A stretch of DNA of 64,000 nucleotides, taken from NCBI GenBank assembly GCA_009746045.1, contig RPFO01000127.1, positions 1,366,538 through 1,430,537 on the forward strand. Reading direction: 5' to 3'. Position numbers and translations under genes: made by a program. Shown piece after piece: positions 35,801 to 42,442 of this stretch. Under the pieces are notes generated by a model. It was not told the DNA's origin. It worked only from the letters and a program-made list of their open reading frames with translations, and ran no database searches. The DNA comes from Mesostigma viride (lineage: Eukaryota; Streptophyta; Mesostigmatophyceae; Mesostigmatales; Mesostigmataceae). The first letter of the stretch is position 1. Each line of letters begins with the position of its first letter.

Positions 35801-37675
35801 TGGTGCTGCCCTCGGACGGGCAGTTTGCTGCAATTTCAGAATCATCTTCGGAATAACAGGTTGATAATTTTCCTGAAAATGTTTTGTGGACACAATGTGC
35901 AAAATGAGGGCGGGGGTCTGATGAGGGGAGGAGGAGCGAGAGGGATGAGGGCACAGAGACCAGGAGGGGGAAGGGGAAGTGGAGGAAAGTGGGAGGGGTA
36001 CGGGGGGGTTGAGCAAACGGGGGATGGAGGCACTGCAGACAAGGTGACTCCTGCATGGCCTGTAGAGCCTCTACAGCTGTGAAGCAGGCACAGCTGCCCC
36101 TACCGCGTTGCAGCTCTGCTACGCCTGTTTGCTTTTGGTATTAATTTGGGCACGGCCTCTTGTGTCGGAAGCAAGTACCAGGAGAACCCGGGGCTGTCTA
36201 GTATCCGCTTCTGTCCAGTGGCACGTGATTGCCCCCTTTACACACGATGTATCCGTATGCCTCTTGAGTGGCCGCCGCAAGGCTAGCAAAGTGTGAGTAT
36301 CCTGTGATGATGACCTGGGGGATCCCGCTGGCCTGCCCTGTGATAATGGGTGCATGCCCTTATGCATGATCCTGGCCGTATATGTTGACGTGTGCCTCGC
36401 ACATCGCCAGCCCCCCAAGCCTGGTCTGATCCATATTATCGGCATGGTTTCCTACTCATTACCTTGCTGCTGGTCTACTCGCATTCTTACCATCACCGGT
36501 GTTTGACACGACGCCGCGCGCTGCCTCGCCCAGCTGAGCTCCATCACCATCAACTACTACAACCAAGGTGAGAGCCGGCTGTACCGCCTCACGCAGGCGA
36601 TCCTGTTTGTGGCCATCATCGGCACCTTCTCCACACTGCTGGCGACCGACGTGATCGAGTGGCAGGACATTGGGGGCACGCTCATCATGCTCGTGTCCAC
36701 CTTCTGGGGGCTGCTGCAGGTGAGACACGGAGAGCACCCAACATGTTCGCAATCCAACCCCCTTTGAAAGGATTGGAGGCACCGAGAGCAGCACGCATAA
36801 CATATTCGCAGAGGCTGGATTCTTGTCATTTCTTGTCATGTTCGCTTGTTCTCAACACACTGCTTCGGCGATACTAGAATATCGCGTAGGTCCGTGCGTA
36901 GTACTCCTGCGCACTTAGGTCTAGTGGTGAGTCATCTTCTATAGATTCAGCAATATCGGACATATTGCCACCCCTCTCCGGTAAAGAGTTTTTTCGCAGT
37001 TGGGCTGTTTCGAAACGTTAAGTGAGATGCCTTCGGATCAGGAGACTCACACAGCCGCGAAATCATGCCAAGGGTCCTATGCACGATTCCTTGCTGGTAG
37101 CTTCTAGGCTTTCTTACTTTCTGTATTCCGCGGAATCTCAGATTTGGGCAGCTAGCGTTTTCACGTTTGTTGCTTTCTGACGACAACACTGGGTCCTGTC
37201 GGTAGAAATATAAATAGCTTTTTTAGAAATATGGGAACCGGTTTCTTGAGACTGGGGGGTGGCACTGACGAAGCCTTGTGTTTTTACTTCATAATATTTT
37301 GCAGCAGCGCAGCTCGCGACGCCCTTTTTCCCATTCTCTTATGCCATGGTGGGTTGTTCCTGGCCCTCGTGCCCCCCTTTACTCGCCCCCTCCCCCCCCC
37401 TTGCACCTGTCCTTCCTCCCGACACAATCATCCCGTAGCTGGGCATCGCGGCGCGCCCCTGCTGCGAGTTCCTGCGCCTGTGGTCCATCGTCAAGTTCTT
37501 CGCCAAGCAGTTTGACCTGGGCATCGCCACGCTGCTGATGCTGCCCATCAGCTTCCTCTCCTGGTTCCCCTTCCTGGCGGAGTTCCAGATGCGCCTGCTC
37601 TGCACACAGCGCGGCAGCGAGAGCGAGGTTTTCACGCGCATGGGCGCCCGTAAGGCCAACAGCGATGAGGAGTAG
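52..37675 (+). CDS. CALS: Callose (1,3-beta-glucan) synthase, GSL/CalS family, 33-exon gene
   Basis: Glycosyltransferase family 48 enzyme that polymerises UDP-glucose into beta-1,3-glucan; in plants it is a large multi-pass plasma-membrane protein. I joined 33 exons (listed in the five part entries) by homology to remembered plant callose synthase blocks and by splice phase. The sum is 6,432 nt, exactly divisible by 3, giving 2,143 residues; plant members are usually about 1,800-1,950. The order is Vta1-like N-terminus, FKS1 domain 1, first membrane cluster, cytoplasmic catalytic region, second membrane cluster. The Vta1-like part marks the plant rather than the fungal type. All introns are GT-AG except intron 5, which uses GC. 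The start at 52 is the first Met before the conserved block, but the frame is open to the window edge, so upstream coding cannot be excluded. The exon 6 end and exon 9 are the least certain pieces. Confidence 0.93.
221..2369 (+). other. Introns 1-3 of the callose synthase gene
   Basis: Introns 221-834, 924-1812 and 1935-2369. I see no gene or mobile element in the first two. Intron 3 ends in about 330 nt of strongly C/T-rich coding-strand sequence (2055-2368), an extended polypyrimidine tract before exon 4. Open frames on either strand here are short and resemble nothing I recognise. Confidence 0.7.
3694..4005. repeat. 73-bp tandem repeat, four copies, in intron 4
   Basis: Four consecutive copies of a unit of about 73 bp begin with gcttcgcaaggcaaccgccc and contain two further short direct repeats (tagtgacca). 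Copies differ by a few substitutions, and the last is followed by a diverged stub (cgaggcacccc). Intron 4 runs 3256-4218; the rest of it holds nothing I recognise. Confidence 0.85.
4219..9681 (+). CDS. CALS: Callose synthase exons 5-7: first transmembrane cluster
   Basis: Exons: 4219-5394, 7182-7337 (3' end provisional), 9595-9681. Exon 5 (392 codons) starts with VVKPVYTMVRKE, carries the family block NYDDINEYFW (about residues 457-466), then several hydrophobic helices at roughly 558-583, 654-670, 690-710, 733-750 and 793-813. It ends in FSYFFQ with a GC donor (cag/gcaagc). Exon 6 starts VKPLVNVSRNMWRD, matching the plant block IKPLV.PT...M. Exon 7 gives VYIIDMGIWYSIFSTLLGAF, matching VYFMDTQIWYAIFST. 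Plants have about 18 residues (IGVVIALWAPIVL) between these blocks. Here the only phase-compatible reading is a different 26-residue stretch (7260-7337), so a small exon may be missed in the 2.26-kb intron 6. Confidence 0.85.
5395..5620 (+). repeat. Two extra copies of the exon 5 3' edge within intron 5
   Basis: The last ~50 nt of exon 5 plus its GC donor (about 5344-5410) recur at about 5432-5500 and 5549-5610. All three share gcaagctgctcttctc, a ttccag or ttgcag junction and a following gca. Copies 1 and 2 also share the downstream gcg(a/g)ctataa. Copies 2 and 3 have diverged, so they look like old duplications. I placed the real junction at copy 1, where the frame and the FSYFFQ motif fit the family. 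Confidence 0.8.
5787..5851. repeat. (CA)n microsatellite in intron 5
   Basis: About 32 uninterrupted CA dinucleotides followed by CCAAAAAAAT. It is intronic with no coding role. Confidence 0.95.
5940..7075. repeat. 54-bp minisatellite, about 21 copies, in intron 5
   Basis: Unit of 54 bp (gattgcccgttccgtggttg then gatcgctgttgctggttggatcgctttcactcct). Each unit contains an internal partial duplication of ggttggatcgct. Variable positions recur (cgtgg/cgctgg/cggtgg and ctgatt/ctggtt). Because 54 is a multiple of three and no frame contains a stop, several frames are open right across the array on both strands; I treat these as artefacts. The array ends about 100 bp before the exon 6 acceptor. 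Confidence 0.95.
7338..11972 (+). other. Introns 6-9 of the callose synthase gene, no recognised elements
   Basis: Introns 7338-9594 (2.26 kb), 9682-10274, 10373-10978 and 11106-11972. Exons 7, 8 and 9 interrupt the span. I find no repeat array, RNA gene or mobile-element signature. Intron 6 is the place to search for a missed small exon encoding the conserved ALWAP-like membrane segment. A short ATT/ATC run lies at about 10936-10960 before exon 9. Confidence 0.6.
10275..17328 (+). CDS. CALS: Callose synthase exons 8-13: start of the catalytic region
   Basis: Exons: 10275-10372, 10979-11105, 11973-12058, 15266-15514, 16076-16199, 17002-17328. Exon 8 has IRNMTMLRARFETFPRAFS, the plant block lgMLRSRFESLPgAF. 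Exon 9 (Ser/Pro-rich, 42 codons) fills the plant linker and is supported only by phase and splice sites. Exon 10 reads EEVEFAERFSVLWNEFIECM then REEDLISNK, equivalent to plant FaqlWN.iI.sfREEDLIS. Exon 11 has VVQWPIFLLAGKVQ then the ECY-like AVQEAYYLFKAIL. Exon 12 has VNRVFNEIEKDL. Exon 13 is a low-similarity insert with an acidic run (DDDDEG at about 17199-17213), which helps explain the extra length relative to plants. Phases close through all six exons. Confidence 0.85.
12119..12636. repeat. 12-bp minisatellite (ATGAGCATGGGC), left block, intron 10
   Basis: About 43 copies of ATGAGCATGGGC with scattered variants (atgcgc, atgatc, cctggg). It is the left half of an array whose right half resumes at 13154 after an inserted retroelement fragment. 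Long Met/Ser/Gly and Ala/His open frames on the two strands come from the stop-free 12-bp unit. Confidence 0.97.
12637..13153 (+). mobile_element. 5'-truncated L1-type LINE fragment (ORF1p C-terminus plus 3' UTR) inside the minisatellite
   Basis: The 12-bp array breaks at 12637 and resumes at 13154. The interruption begins in frame with about 30 codons ending at a TAG (12727-12729). These contain KPKVYWRGGDLMINHK, which matches KPQVYWRGGDLYVNKK of the ORF1p-like element on the minus strand at 40568-40879. It ends with a hairpin (gtgctcc...ggagcac, about 13100-13128) and a (TTAA)n tail. Truncation at the 5' side plus a 3' tail is the normal outcome of target-primed reverse transcription. A target-site duplication cannot be seen because the target is itself repetitive. 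It is a dead fragment within intron 10 (12059-15265). Confidence 0.85.
13154..14640. repeat. 12-bp minisatellite, right block, with a sub-family switch
   Basis: About 124 copies. From 13154 to about 14100 the unit is ATGAGCATGGGC with variants (atgcgc, cttggg, gtgggc). After a transition zone with two copies of a longer variant (atgaacatggacatgatc at about 14072 and 14222), the block from about 14246 to 14600 is almost pure ATGGGCCTGGGC. It ends with a few original-type units and gcacgtgcatgcac. Confidence 0.95.
16076..16325 (+). repeat. Copy of the exon 12 3' edge and donor in intron 12
   Basis: The exon 12 end plus donor, 16171-16208 (agcgcgtgctcacgctgctg followed by cgctcgctggtgagtgga), is repeated at 16283-16320 with a single change (gctcgttgg). 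The duplicated donor gtgagt is intact, so a second usable 5' splice site lies 121 bp downstream. The rest of intron 12 (16200-17001) and intron 11 (15515-16075) contains only G-rich or C/T-rich sequence. Confidence 0.9.
17680..18760. repeat. Pyrimidine-rich minisatellite complex in intron 13
   Basis: Two related families. About 17680-18150 has a ~56-bp unit (cccactttcctatccgctac then ccctctag...ctatctgctgctcctctat). About 18150-18755 has a shorter ~26-bp unit (tcccactcatatcccctacc plus cctctc) with about 20 copies. Both encode only pyrimidine-rich transcript. Intron 13 spans 17329-18903, so this block makes up most of it and ends about 145 bp before the exon 14 acceptor. Confidence 0.93.
18904..27649 (+). 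CDS. CALS: Callose synthase exons 14-23: core glucan synthase domain
   Basis: Exons: 18904-19055, 19594-19706, 20379-20567, 21274-21439, 22173-22350, 22923-23042, 23791-24008, 25222-25334, 26556-26608, 27470-27649. Landmarks in order: EARRRLLFFGNSLFMKMP (plant EARRRI.FF.NSLFM.MP), ENFLERHSITPSEAW, ELRLWASYRGQTAARSVRGA (plant LR.WAS.RgQTL.RTVRGMMYY), SLVKFTCVLSCPGYG, HEGLRLAYVDELE, EVYRIRLPGPAALGE then ENVAVVFTRGTALQVVD, EEAYKMRNLLEGF, RVRMHYGRADVFDRLWILTR then GGVNK, GFNAVLRGGRITHNEYIQ, and SRDVARLGRQFDVFREMSFY. These are the most conserved GT48 blocks and leave no doubt about the family. Acceptors of exons 15 and 17 were chosen because only they preserve the phase. Intron 15 has a weak donor (gttgga). 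Confidence 0.92.
19056..21273 (+). other. Introns 14-16, nothing recognised
   Basis: Introns 19056-19593, 19707-20378 and 20568-21273, broken by exons 15 and 16. No tandem array, mobile-element end or RNA gene is visible. Confidence 0.6.
21440..22172 (+). repeat. Intron 17 with copies of both flanking exon edges
   Basis: The exon 17 end with its donor (21415-21447, tggacctgctcgagctgctc plus aagcggtgaggtg) recurs at 21505-21537 with one mismatch, again with an intact gtgagg donor. At the other end of the intron, the exon 18 acceptor edge (22167-22195, atgcaggcacgagggcctcc plus ggctggcc) has a copy at 22041-22069 with one mismatch and an intact cag junction. The intron thus carries a decoy donor 98 bp inside and a decoy acceptor 126 bp upstream of the true ones. 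Confidence 0.9.
22351..24458 (+). other. Introns 18, 19 and the start of intron 20, nothing recognised
   Basis: Introns 22351-22922 and 23043-23790, and the first part of intron 20 (from 24009). A weak echo of the exon 19 donor region (aggaggtacaccacgtaagt at 23129-23148) may be another exon-edge copy, but it is too diverged to be sure. C/T-rich sequence occurs at about 24190-24260. Confidence 0.5.
24468..24790 (+). mobile_element. 323-bp dispersed repeat, copy 1, with 9-bp target duplication
   Basis: Flanked by atgtgcatt on both sides (24459-24467 and 24791-24799). It is about 93-95% identical to 36868-37185 in the same orientation. It starts gcgatcctagaatatcgcg, a small imperfect palindrome, and ends tctgacgaca. 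I see no terminal inverted repeat, poly(A) tail or open frame. It holds a sequence resembling a tRNA A box (ggtctagtggt), but no B box at the right spacing. It could be a SINE-like or non-autonomous DNA element. It lies in intron 20. Confidence 0.75.
24945..25105. repeat. 34-bp tandem repeat, about 4.5 copies, in intron 20
   Basis: Unit atatcccttatgacctgaat plus acccactcctctga, nearly identical between copies, ending in acccc then ttttcctccc. It lies about 120 bp before the exon 21 acceptor. Confidence 0.9.
25335..26555 (+). other. Intron 21, nothing recognised
   Basis: The interval between exons 21 and 22 (25335-26555) shows only short low-complexity runs (for example a CA run near 25716-25730) and no mobile-element or RNA signature. 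Confidence 0.6.
26638..26866. repeat. C-rich (CCCCCT)n tract in intron 22
   Basis: About 230 nt of nearly pure C/T on the coding strand, mostly CCCCCT and CCCCT, beginning 30 nt after the exon 22 donor. The template strand is correspondingly G-rich, with many GGGG or GGGGG runs, so it has strong G-quadruplex or i-motif potential. Intron 22 spans 26609-27469. Confidence 0.95.
28271..37675 (+). CDS. CALS: Callose synthase exons 24-33: C-terminal membrane cluster and stop
   Basis: Exons: 28271-28318, 28618-28761, 30930-31046, 31665-31759, 32482-32634, 33110-33212, 34511-34630, 35347-35397, 36534-36719, 37439-37675. Landmarks: VYLYLFGKLYV, LPYFMEMGLQKGF, VYVFQLAPMYFAINMGTRLH, NFRMFSRSHFIRA (plant NYRFYSRSHFVKG), FTWLMGPFILNPGGLEWRM, SSWESWWEEEQ (plant KSWESWWEEEQ), QLRFFVFQYGIAYTL, and a last exon with FLSWFPFLAEFQMRLL matching plant FLAWFPFVSEFQTRML. 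The stop is TAG at 37673-37675. The exons are short (48-237 nt) and often hold one membrane helix or less. Exon 27's acceptor was set by phase. A TGTAA motif near 38177, in line with the poly(A) signal of green algae, may mark the 3' end. Confidence 0.92.
29094..29975. repeat. 63-bp minisatellite, 14 copies, in intron 25
   Basis: Fourteen head-to-tail units of 63 bp (14 x 63 = 882 nt), starting gtcctgtgccttgtaaagag. Copies alternate among three versions of one short segment (aggagtt, agcaatt, agcagtt). The unit is a multiple of three, so one minus-strand frame is open right through it with a 21-residue repeat; I do not regard this as a gene. The remainder of intron 25 (28762-30929) holds nothing I recognise apart from a poly(C) run just before exon 26. 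Confidence 0.95.
32322..32453. repeat. (CCCCA)n pentanucleotide array in intron 27
   Basis: About 26 copies of CCCCA/ATCCC on the coding strand, close to the exon 28 acceptor at 32482. It is G-rich on the template strand. Confidence 0.95.
33200..33352 (+). repeat. 33-bp tandem repeat that multiplies the exon 29 donor
   Basis: The exon 29 end and donor (gag cag/gtaggcaa) start a ~33-bp tandem array in which gcaggtaggcaa recurs three more times at about 33241, 33274 and 33307, then decays (gcaggctggcag). Each full copy carries the same cag/gtaggc 5' splice-site sequence. The unit also contains cgtgcgcacccgcgatgggg. Confidence 0.9.
33698..34037. repeat. Composite tetranucleotide array, ending in (TTTG)n of about 65 copies
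   Basis: A phase-coherent run of 4-bp units that changes sequence along its length: TTTG, then TCGG, TCGC, CGGC, GGTC and finally about 260 nt of pure TTTG. It lies in intron 29 (33213-34510), which continues with C-rich sequence (about 34365-34500) before exon 30. Confidence 0.95.
34631..35346 (+). other. Intron 30 with a diverged copy of the exon 30 donor edge
   Basis: The end of exon 30 with its donor (34626-34655, tcacggtacgaacgtgccac...) resembles 34738-34767 (gcacggtatgagtgtgccgc...) at about four positions in five. A G run (about 35060-35081) and C-rich sequence precede exon 31. Nothing else is recognised. Confidence 0.55.
35450..35752. repeat. Three successive heptanucleotide arrays in intron 31
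   Basis: About 35450-35560 is (AGGTGTC)n with AGGTGCC variants; about 35560-35632 is (AGCCGTG)n; about 35645-35748 is (AGGCCTG/AGGCCCG)n. All keep a 7-bp period while the sequence changes. Intron 31 is 35398-36533. Confidence 0.92.
36868..37185 (+). mobile_element. Dispersed repeat, copy 2 (318 bp), in intron 32
   Basis: Same orientation as the copy at 24468-24790 and nearly identical. The main difference is a 5-nt deletion near the 3' end (tctgacgaca without the preceding tctga). No clear target duplication remains. Intron 32 spans 36720-37438. Confidence 0.75.
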
Positions 37676-38264
37676 CCTATGGTTGAGTGGCCTACGCTGC
37701 ACAACGTCGGGGTCCGCGTACTGACAAGTAGCCAGCTAGTACTCGAGGTCGTAGGACAGTGTGCTAGGATCAACTCGTAGCTAGTACTCACTACGAGCTC
37801 GAGATCAGCATGGAGTGGCCAGCACTGCATGCATCACTTGGCCGGCTCGGCACGTGTTTATTCCTAACCTTATTGGCACACCATGGTTGACAAGAAGCTT
37901 GGATCAATAATGGCAGTGTTTGGTGGCCAGGGATGAAGGTATCAGCTTTGTGAGCAAGGCTCTTCGGCCCTGGTTATTTAGGAATGGCCGTGTCGACAAA
38001 TTTAATAGCTTTGTGAGAGACGGTGAATAAGTTGTTGGTATCCTGGCCGGTGTATGTTGTGGCTCGGCCAGCCATGTGATGCTTTGCATCCATGCACATC
38101 CTCCAGACGGTGCCGATATGCATGAATGCAGCCTACCGGTGGATGTGGGAGGATTGACGTTAGAATTGTGCACATGAATTGTAATTATAACTGGTCACCT
38201 GCAGATGACTTGTGCAAGTTCCTGGTGTGGCCATGCCATTTGTTTCTATTGTTTTATTTGAACC
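37676..38264 (+). other. Callose synthase 3' UTR and intergenic sequence
   Basis: After the stop codon there is no further open frame of interest. TGTAA, the green-algal poly(A) signal, occurs near 38177. A LINE tail begins at about 38268, so the transcript probably ends before it. Confidence 0.5.
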
Positions 38265-38267
38265 GCC

Positions 38268-38480
38268 ATTTAATTAATTAGGAACATTACTCCGTTGGGA
38301 GTACATGTAGCACATATCCCTGAGAAGGGGCATATGGCTTGTAATACATTCTGGGCTACTTCCTTCAAGGGTAGGATGTAAACTACACCTGCTCTGGGTG
38401 CACAAAGTGCACCTGCACCACTATGTATTCCAGCACCGAAGGCGCGGACAGAGGGTGGAAGATCATCATGAATGGCTATA
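38268..38480 (-). mobile_element. 3' end of a LINE-like element (tail and hairpin only), minus orientation
   Basis: On the minus strand the sequence reads gtgctacatgtactcccaac ggagt followed by a (TTAA)n tail at 38268-38280, the same arrangement as the end at 52640-52730 (gtgctacacgatctcccaac). The hairpin ACTCC-CAAC-GGAGT is perfect. How far the copy extends to the right is not clear, and no coding sequence remains. Confidence 0.55.
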
Positions 38481-39310
38481 CAAATTAAGGCTAGGGCATG
38501 GCTTCTAATCAGAGAGTGACTCTCTGCATATGCAGAGCTTGCCTAAATTCTTTAGGTGACGGTCCCGGCGCGAATTTTTTGGCGTCGAAAAGATTCGCGG
38601 TACCTGTCCGTACCGTGAAAAAGTGGTGCACGGTGCGCGCACCCTTACCGGAGCTGGCCATATGGCAACGTGCTTTCAGGCAGAGTGGAAAAAGATAGCT
38701 CACGGAATGCAGAGAAACTGCACATGCGAATCTTAACCCGTGTTTTTTTACAACGCGATACATCGCGTTGTAGGGTTAGAACGCGATGTATCGCGTTGTA
38801 ATCTGACACGTGGCAAACCTATTAAACATGCGATTTTTGGTCTGAAACTTTCAACATATGTCAGAAACATCTCATATGTAGAATTAAAGAAAAAATCCTG
38901 ATATTTTTGGTATTTTTTTTGTGACAGCTGCAAACAAATATGTACCACTGAAATCAGGCATTTTCGCGGGACGAACGTGAAGACGACGGCGATGGCGGCA
39001 GGTAGAACTCGCCAGTTTTTGCGCGAATTTCAGTGGCTGTTGGGTAGCACGACCATGATGATGCGTTCAAAGGTTGATAATTAGGTTTCTACGAGTTCGT
39101 TGAGGTACTGGGGCAAAGGAAACATAGTTTTTTCCAGTTTCTCACCCAACTTTCATGCGGAAACCCTGGAAACCGGCATAAGTAAGTAAGTAAGTACTTG
39201 CGTGTCATGCGCAAAGGCATGCCACGGAGTACTATGCTAATCTCATTAGAAAAATAATTACACAAAAGTTTAAACAAATATCGTCTGCATCATCCCCCAA
39301 CCGTTAAGCA

Positions 39311-39649
39311 CTAGATGGGGATGTAATCCTCATCCGAGCTGTCCTCTACTGTAATGGCAGACGAGGCGGTAGTGTAGCGGCTATCCTCAGGACCAATAAC
39401 CTCCACCTGCGGACTTCTACCCTGGCTAGCAACGGGCCGCGGGGCCCGTGGGGAGAAAACAGGAGCATACCCCTCAGGAAGGTGCTTATCGCAGATGGCA
39501 GCCCATTTCTCCTTGTCAATCATGCGGGCGCGGAGTACGGATAGTCCCAGAAGCCCTGCATCTTCAAGCAGTTGTGTCACATAGGTCCGGGTCGCGCCGC
39601 GCCGGTGCCCGGCGCGCGCAAGTTTGCCAGTGGGTTGCGAAACCGGCAT
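39311..39649 (-). CDS. Hypothetical protein inside the piggyBac-like element
   Basis: 112 codons, ATG start at 39649. I do not recognise it. Visible features are a central RARMIDKEKWAAICDKHLP and an acidic C-terminus (SSDEDYIPI). The centre loosely resembles YPRVVDKKRWRTIV in another short minus frame at 52793-53014, so this may be a mobile-element domain. It may be an exon of a decayed transposase. Function unknown. Confidence 0.35.
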   Translation of the reverse strand: MPVSQPTGKLARAGHRRGATRTYVTQLLEDAGLLGLSVLRARMIDKEKWAAICDKHLPEGYAPVFSPRAPRPVASQGRSPQVEVIGPEDSRYTTASSAITVEDSSDEDYIPI

Positions 39650-41122
39650 ACATATTATTACGTCAAGACTCGGGTCTGCTGCGGCACCATGCTTGGTATT
39701 TCCATGGTGTTTCGACTTCTTAACACATGTTTATTCATTCCGAACGCCCGGACTCTCGGCTAAACCGAGATTTGTGCAGACTTTTATTGGGTACGGCTCC
39801 GGGCATGATGGTGCCTGCAAATAGCGTAAGGCGTGACCGTGGCTATTGCTACGGTATGCTGTATTTTCCTGGAAATGGCCAGCCTCTGCCACCGGCTCAA
39901 TAGTGCTTGCAGGCGTACTGGTATATCGTGTTTCTACCTAGTTTCTGCCAGTTTTCCACTTATTTCTACCGACCTCTGCCCAGCCTCTCTAAGACCGCCA
40001 TCCTACTCGACGTTGCTAGCTTGCATGTCAGCCATAGCAGGTTGCAGTTCTGCAGTATTTAGGTGCTGTATACGTCGTCAAGCCGTGCATATAACGTGAG
40101 GATTGGATGTTGATGGTTTATACTGCGTTGATTGTGCAAGAAGATCACCTAGGTGCCCATTAATTAATTAATAAGCACGTGACTGCGTCACGTGGGTGCC
40201 AATACAGAGTAAAGGAACCTTCAACCCTATATACACAGTGAGAAGGAGGGATCGAGGGCGCCCTAGCTTCTCTCACTGCCGCAGGTGGGCAGGCCACAGA
40301 GCGCTCTCTCCACGGCATGGTGCCGGGGCGCAACACTGTGGGTGCAATACAACCAGTGCAATACCATAGGTAGGCTGACGCATAGCTTATGCTACAAATG
40401 TGAGGTGGGCTCAAGACGTCGGCTAATTAAGGCGCAAGCTGATGGCCACAAGGTGCCAGAGCTAATTGAAGGTACTATAACGCTGTGCGCTAATATCGTT
40501 TCAAGTGCTGTAATGCCTAAGCTATCCCATAATCGATTGCCCCCATCTAGACAACTAGCTGAGTGCTCTATCCCGGGGAAGCCCGGGGGGGCTTCCACAG
40601 TTTCTTGTTGACATAGAGGTCCCCGCCCCGCCAGTACACTTGGGGCTTCTCGGGGTTGGTCTTGTGGCGGATGTAGTCGGGCCACTGATCGCGGCGTTGC
40701 TGCTGCTGGGCTGGCGTCAGGTCGTCGTCAAGCGACCAGGAGGTGTCCACCAGCTTCTTGCGGCGAGAGAGGAACCGAACTCGGGCTGTGATGTCGCTGA
40801 AGGTGAGGACCACTGGAGGGGGCCCAGCCTTGGCCCGTGGATGGGGCAGGCGGTAGGCCGGCCCTGCAGTATCGTGCACCTGGCAGCTGCATGCACGCCA
40901 AGAGCTGTTTCTTCAGCTCGTCGAGAAGAGAGTCTGGGGTCTCCTCCGGCAGCATGTCGAAGCGCCTGAGGATGACCCGGCAGCGGCGACGGTTGCGGTC
41001 AGCGGCCTCGCGGCGCGTGTCTTCCAGCTCCTGGAGCTTGGTGGTGATGGCGGTCGTGGTAGAGGATGCCTGGCTCTTGAGCAGGTCCGCCCAGGAGGCG
41101 CGAGTCGAGGGGTCATCGCTAG

Positions 41123-42442
41123 CCGGGTTGTTATGTACGCCGCACTTTTGCGATAAAATGCGGGATAAAGCATATTATGGGCCTCGACGTATTTTACGCG
41201 TATTTTACGTCTGACCACGCGGTTTGGACTTAGAATTTTTCGGGGGTACCAGCGGGCAGCGGGCACTGGCGCGGTGCCCAGATTCTGGGCGCGGCGCGCT
41301 CACTGCACATTTGAGATTTTTACTACTAGAAGTAGATGCGTACAGTTCTTTTCATAAAGCGCAAGCCTTGCAAAATGTTTGGCCGGTAGGAGACAGCTAG
41401 GACTAGGTACGTAACGCATAATATCAGTGTGCCAGCAAATGCCAGCTGTGCTACTGACGGTGTAATGCAATTATAGCGACGACGAGGCCAGTGCGACTGT
41501 GCGACAGTGTGCAGCCATTTTCGATTTGCAGCCATGAGGAAGAAAGGGCCTGAATGGGATTTCGTTCTCGAGAAGAAAGAAGCAGTCACAGATGCTGTTA
41601 GTAACAAAACGCAGTTTGTGTCGAATAAGTTCTGCTCATTTTGCAACAAGAAGTTCTCATACGGGGCGGGGGCAATCAGCGTATTCCGAGTCCGTGCACA
41701 CTTTGCCGGAATCGCAGGGGAAGGGATGTTACCCTGCGACAAAATTCCACCGAATATCCGGAGCAAGTTTCTCAGGATGTAAAACAACAAGTCGCAGCAG
41801 TCAGACGCCAAGAAGCAGCACAATTTGAACAGGGCAATGGCGGAGATGGGAGGGGCTGCGCCGGCTGACTTGTCGTCGGTTCCCAGCAAAGGCCAGCTGA
41901 GCATCACCAAATGGCTGGTTCCCGTCGACGAGAAAGGTGTCCAGCTGCTGGCTGCCGAATTTTTTATCGAGAACGGCATTGCCTTCAATGCGGCTGAGAG
42001 CGCCTCTTTCAAGCAGATGGTGGCCGGCATGATCCAGTACAAAGGAGGGCACGTCACCCCTCCTTCTCGGAAGTTGTGTCTTATGTCATCTCATGCATTA
42101 TATAGTGGATGGCTTTCCTTACAATCAATTAATTAATTGAATCCTTACTATTCCCGTTGCAGCATGCTCCCCCCTGCATTTAACAAATCATAATCAGATA
42201 GGATTGCAGGGCATAAATGGAAGAAGTAAAATAATAAGCATATACAATAAATAAGCATATACACCAAATTTCAGTTGTAATAACTGCATGACCATCATCA
42301 AGGAGCGTGCTAATTGGGTGACTGACAATTGGACCACAAAAACTGTCGCGCATTTTACCACCGCGTATTTTATACCCCCCACGTATAATACGCGTATTTT
42401 AAGTCCACGTATTATACCCCGCACACGTATTTTACAACCTGG
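41123..42442 (+). mobile_element. Internally deleted hAT transposon with 8-bp target duplication
   Basis: The 8-bp duplication atcgctag flanks it (41115-41122 and 42443-42450) and fits the hAT preference nTnnnnAn. The terminal inverted repeats are CCGGGTTGTTATGTACG on the left and CCAGGTTGTAAAATACG on the right (reverse complement). Subterminal CGTATTTTACG motifs are repeated at both ends, as is common in hAT elements. The 1,320 bp encode only the N-terminal part of a transposase, so the element is probably non-autonomous. Confidence 0.85.
41507..42136 (+). pseudogene. hAT transposase N-terminal remnant (BED zinc finger)
   Basis: Frame 1 (41507-41782) contains EWDFV...FCSFCNKKFSYGAG, then RAHFAG and LPCDKIP, the layout of a BED zinc finger (W, C-x2-C, then the downstream H/C pair) that binds transposon ends. 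After a frameshift or cryptic intron near 41780 another frame (41825-42136) gives FFIENGIAFNAAESASFKQM and GGHVTPPSRK, matching the hAT block F...GIPFN....F..M. The RNase H-like catalytic core and dimerisation region are absent. Confidence 0.7.

Noticed and set aside
41326..42057. 243-codon minus-strand frame inside the hAT element
   Set aside because: It is antisense to the BED finger and hAT blocks and shows no recognisable domain.
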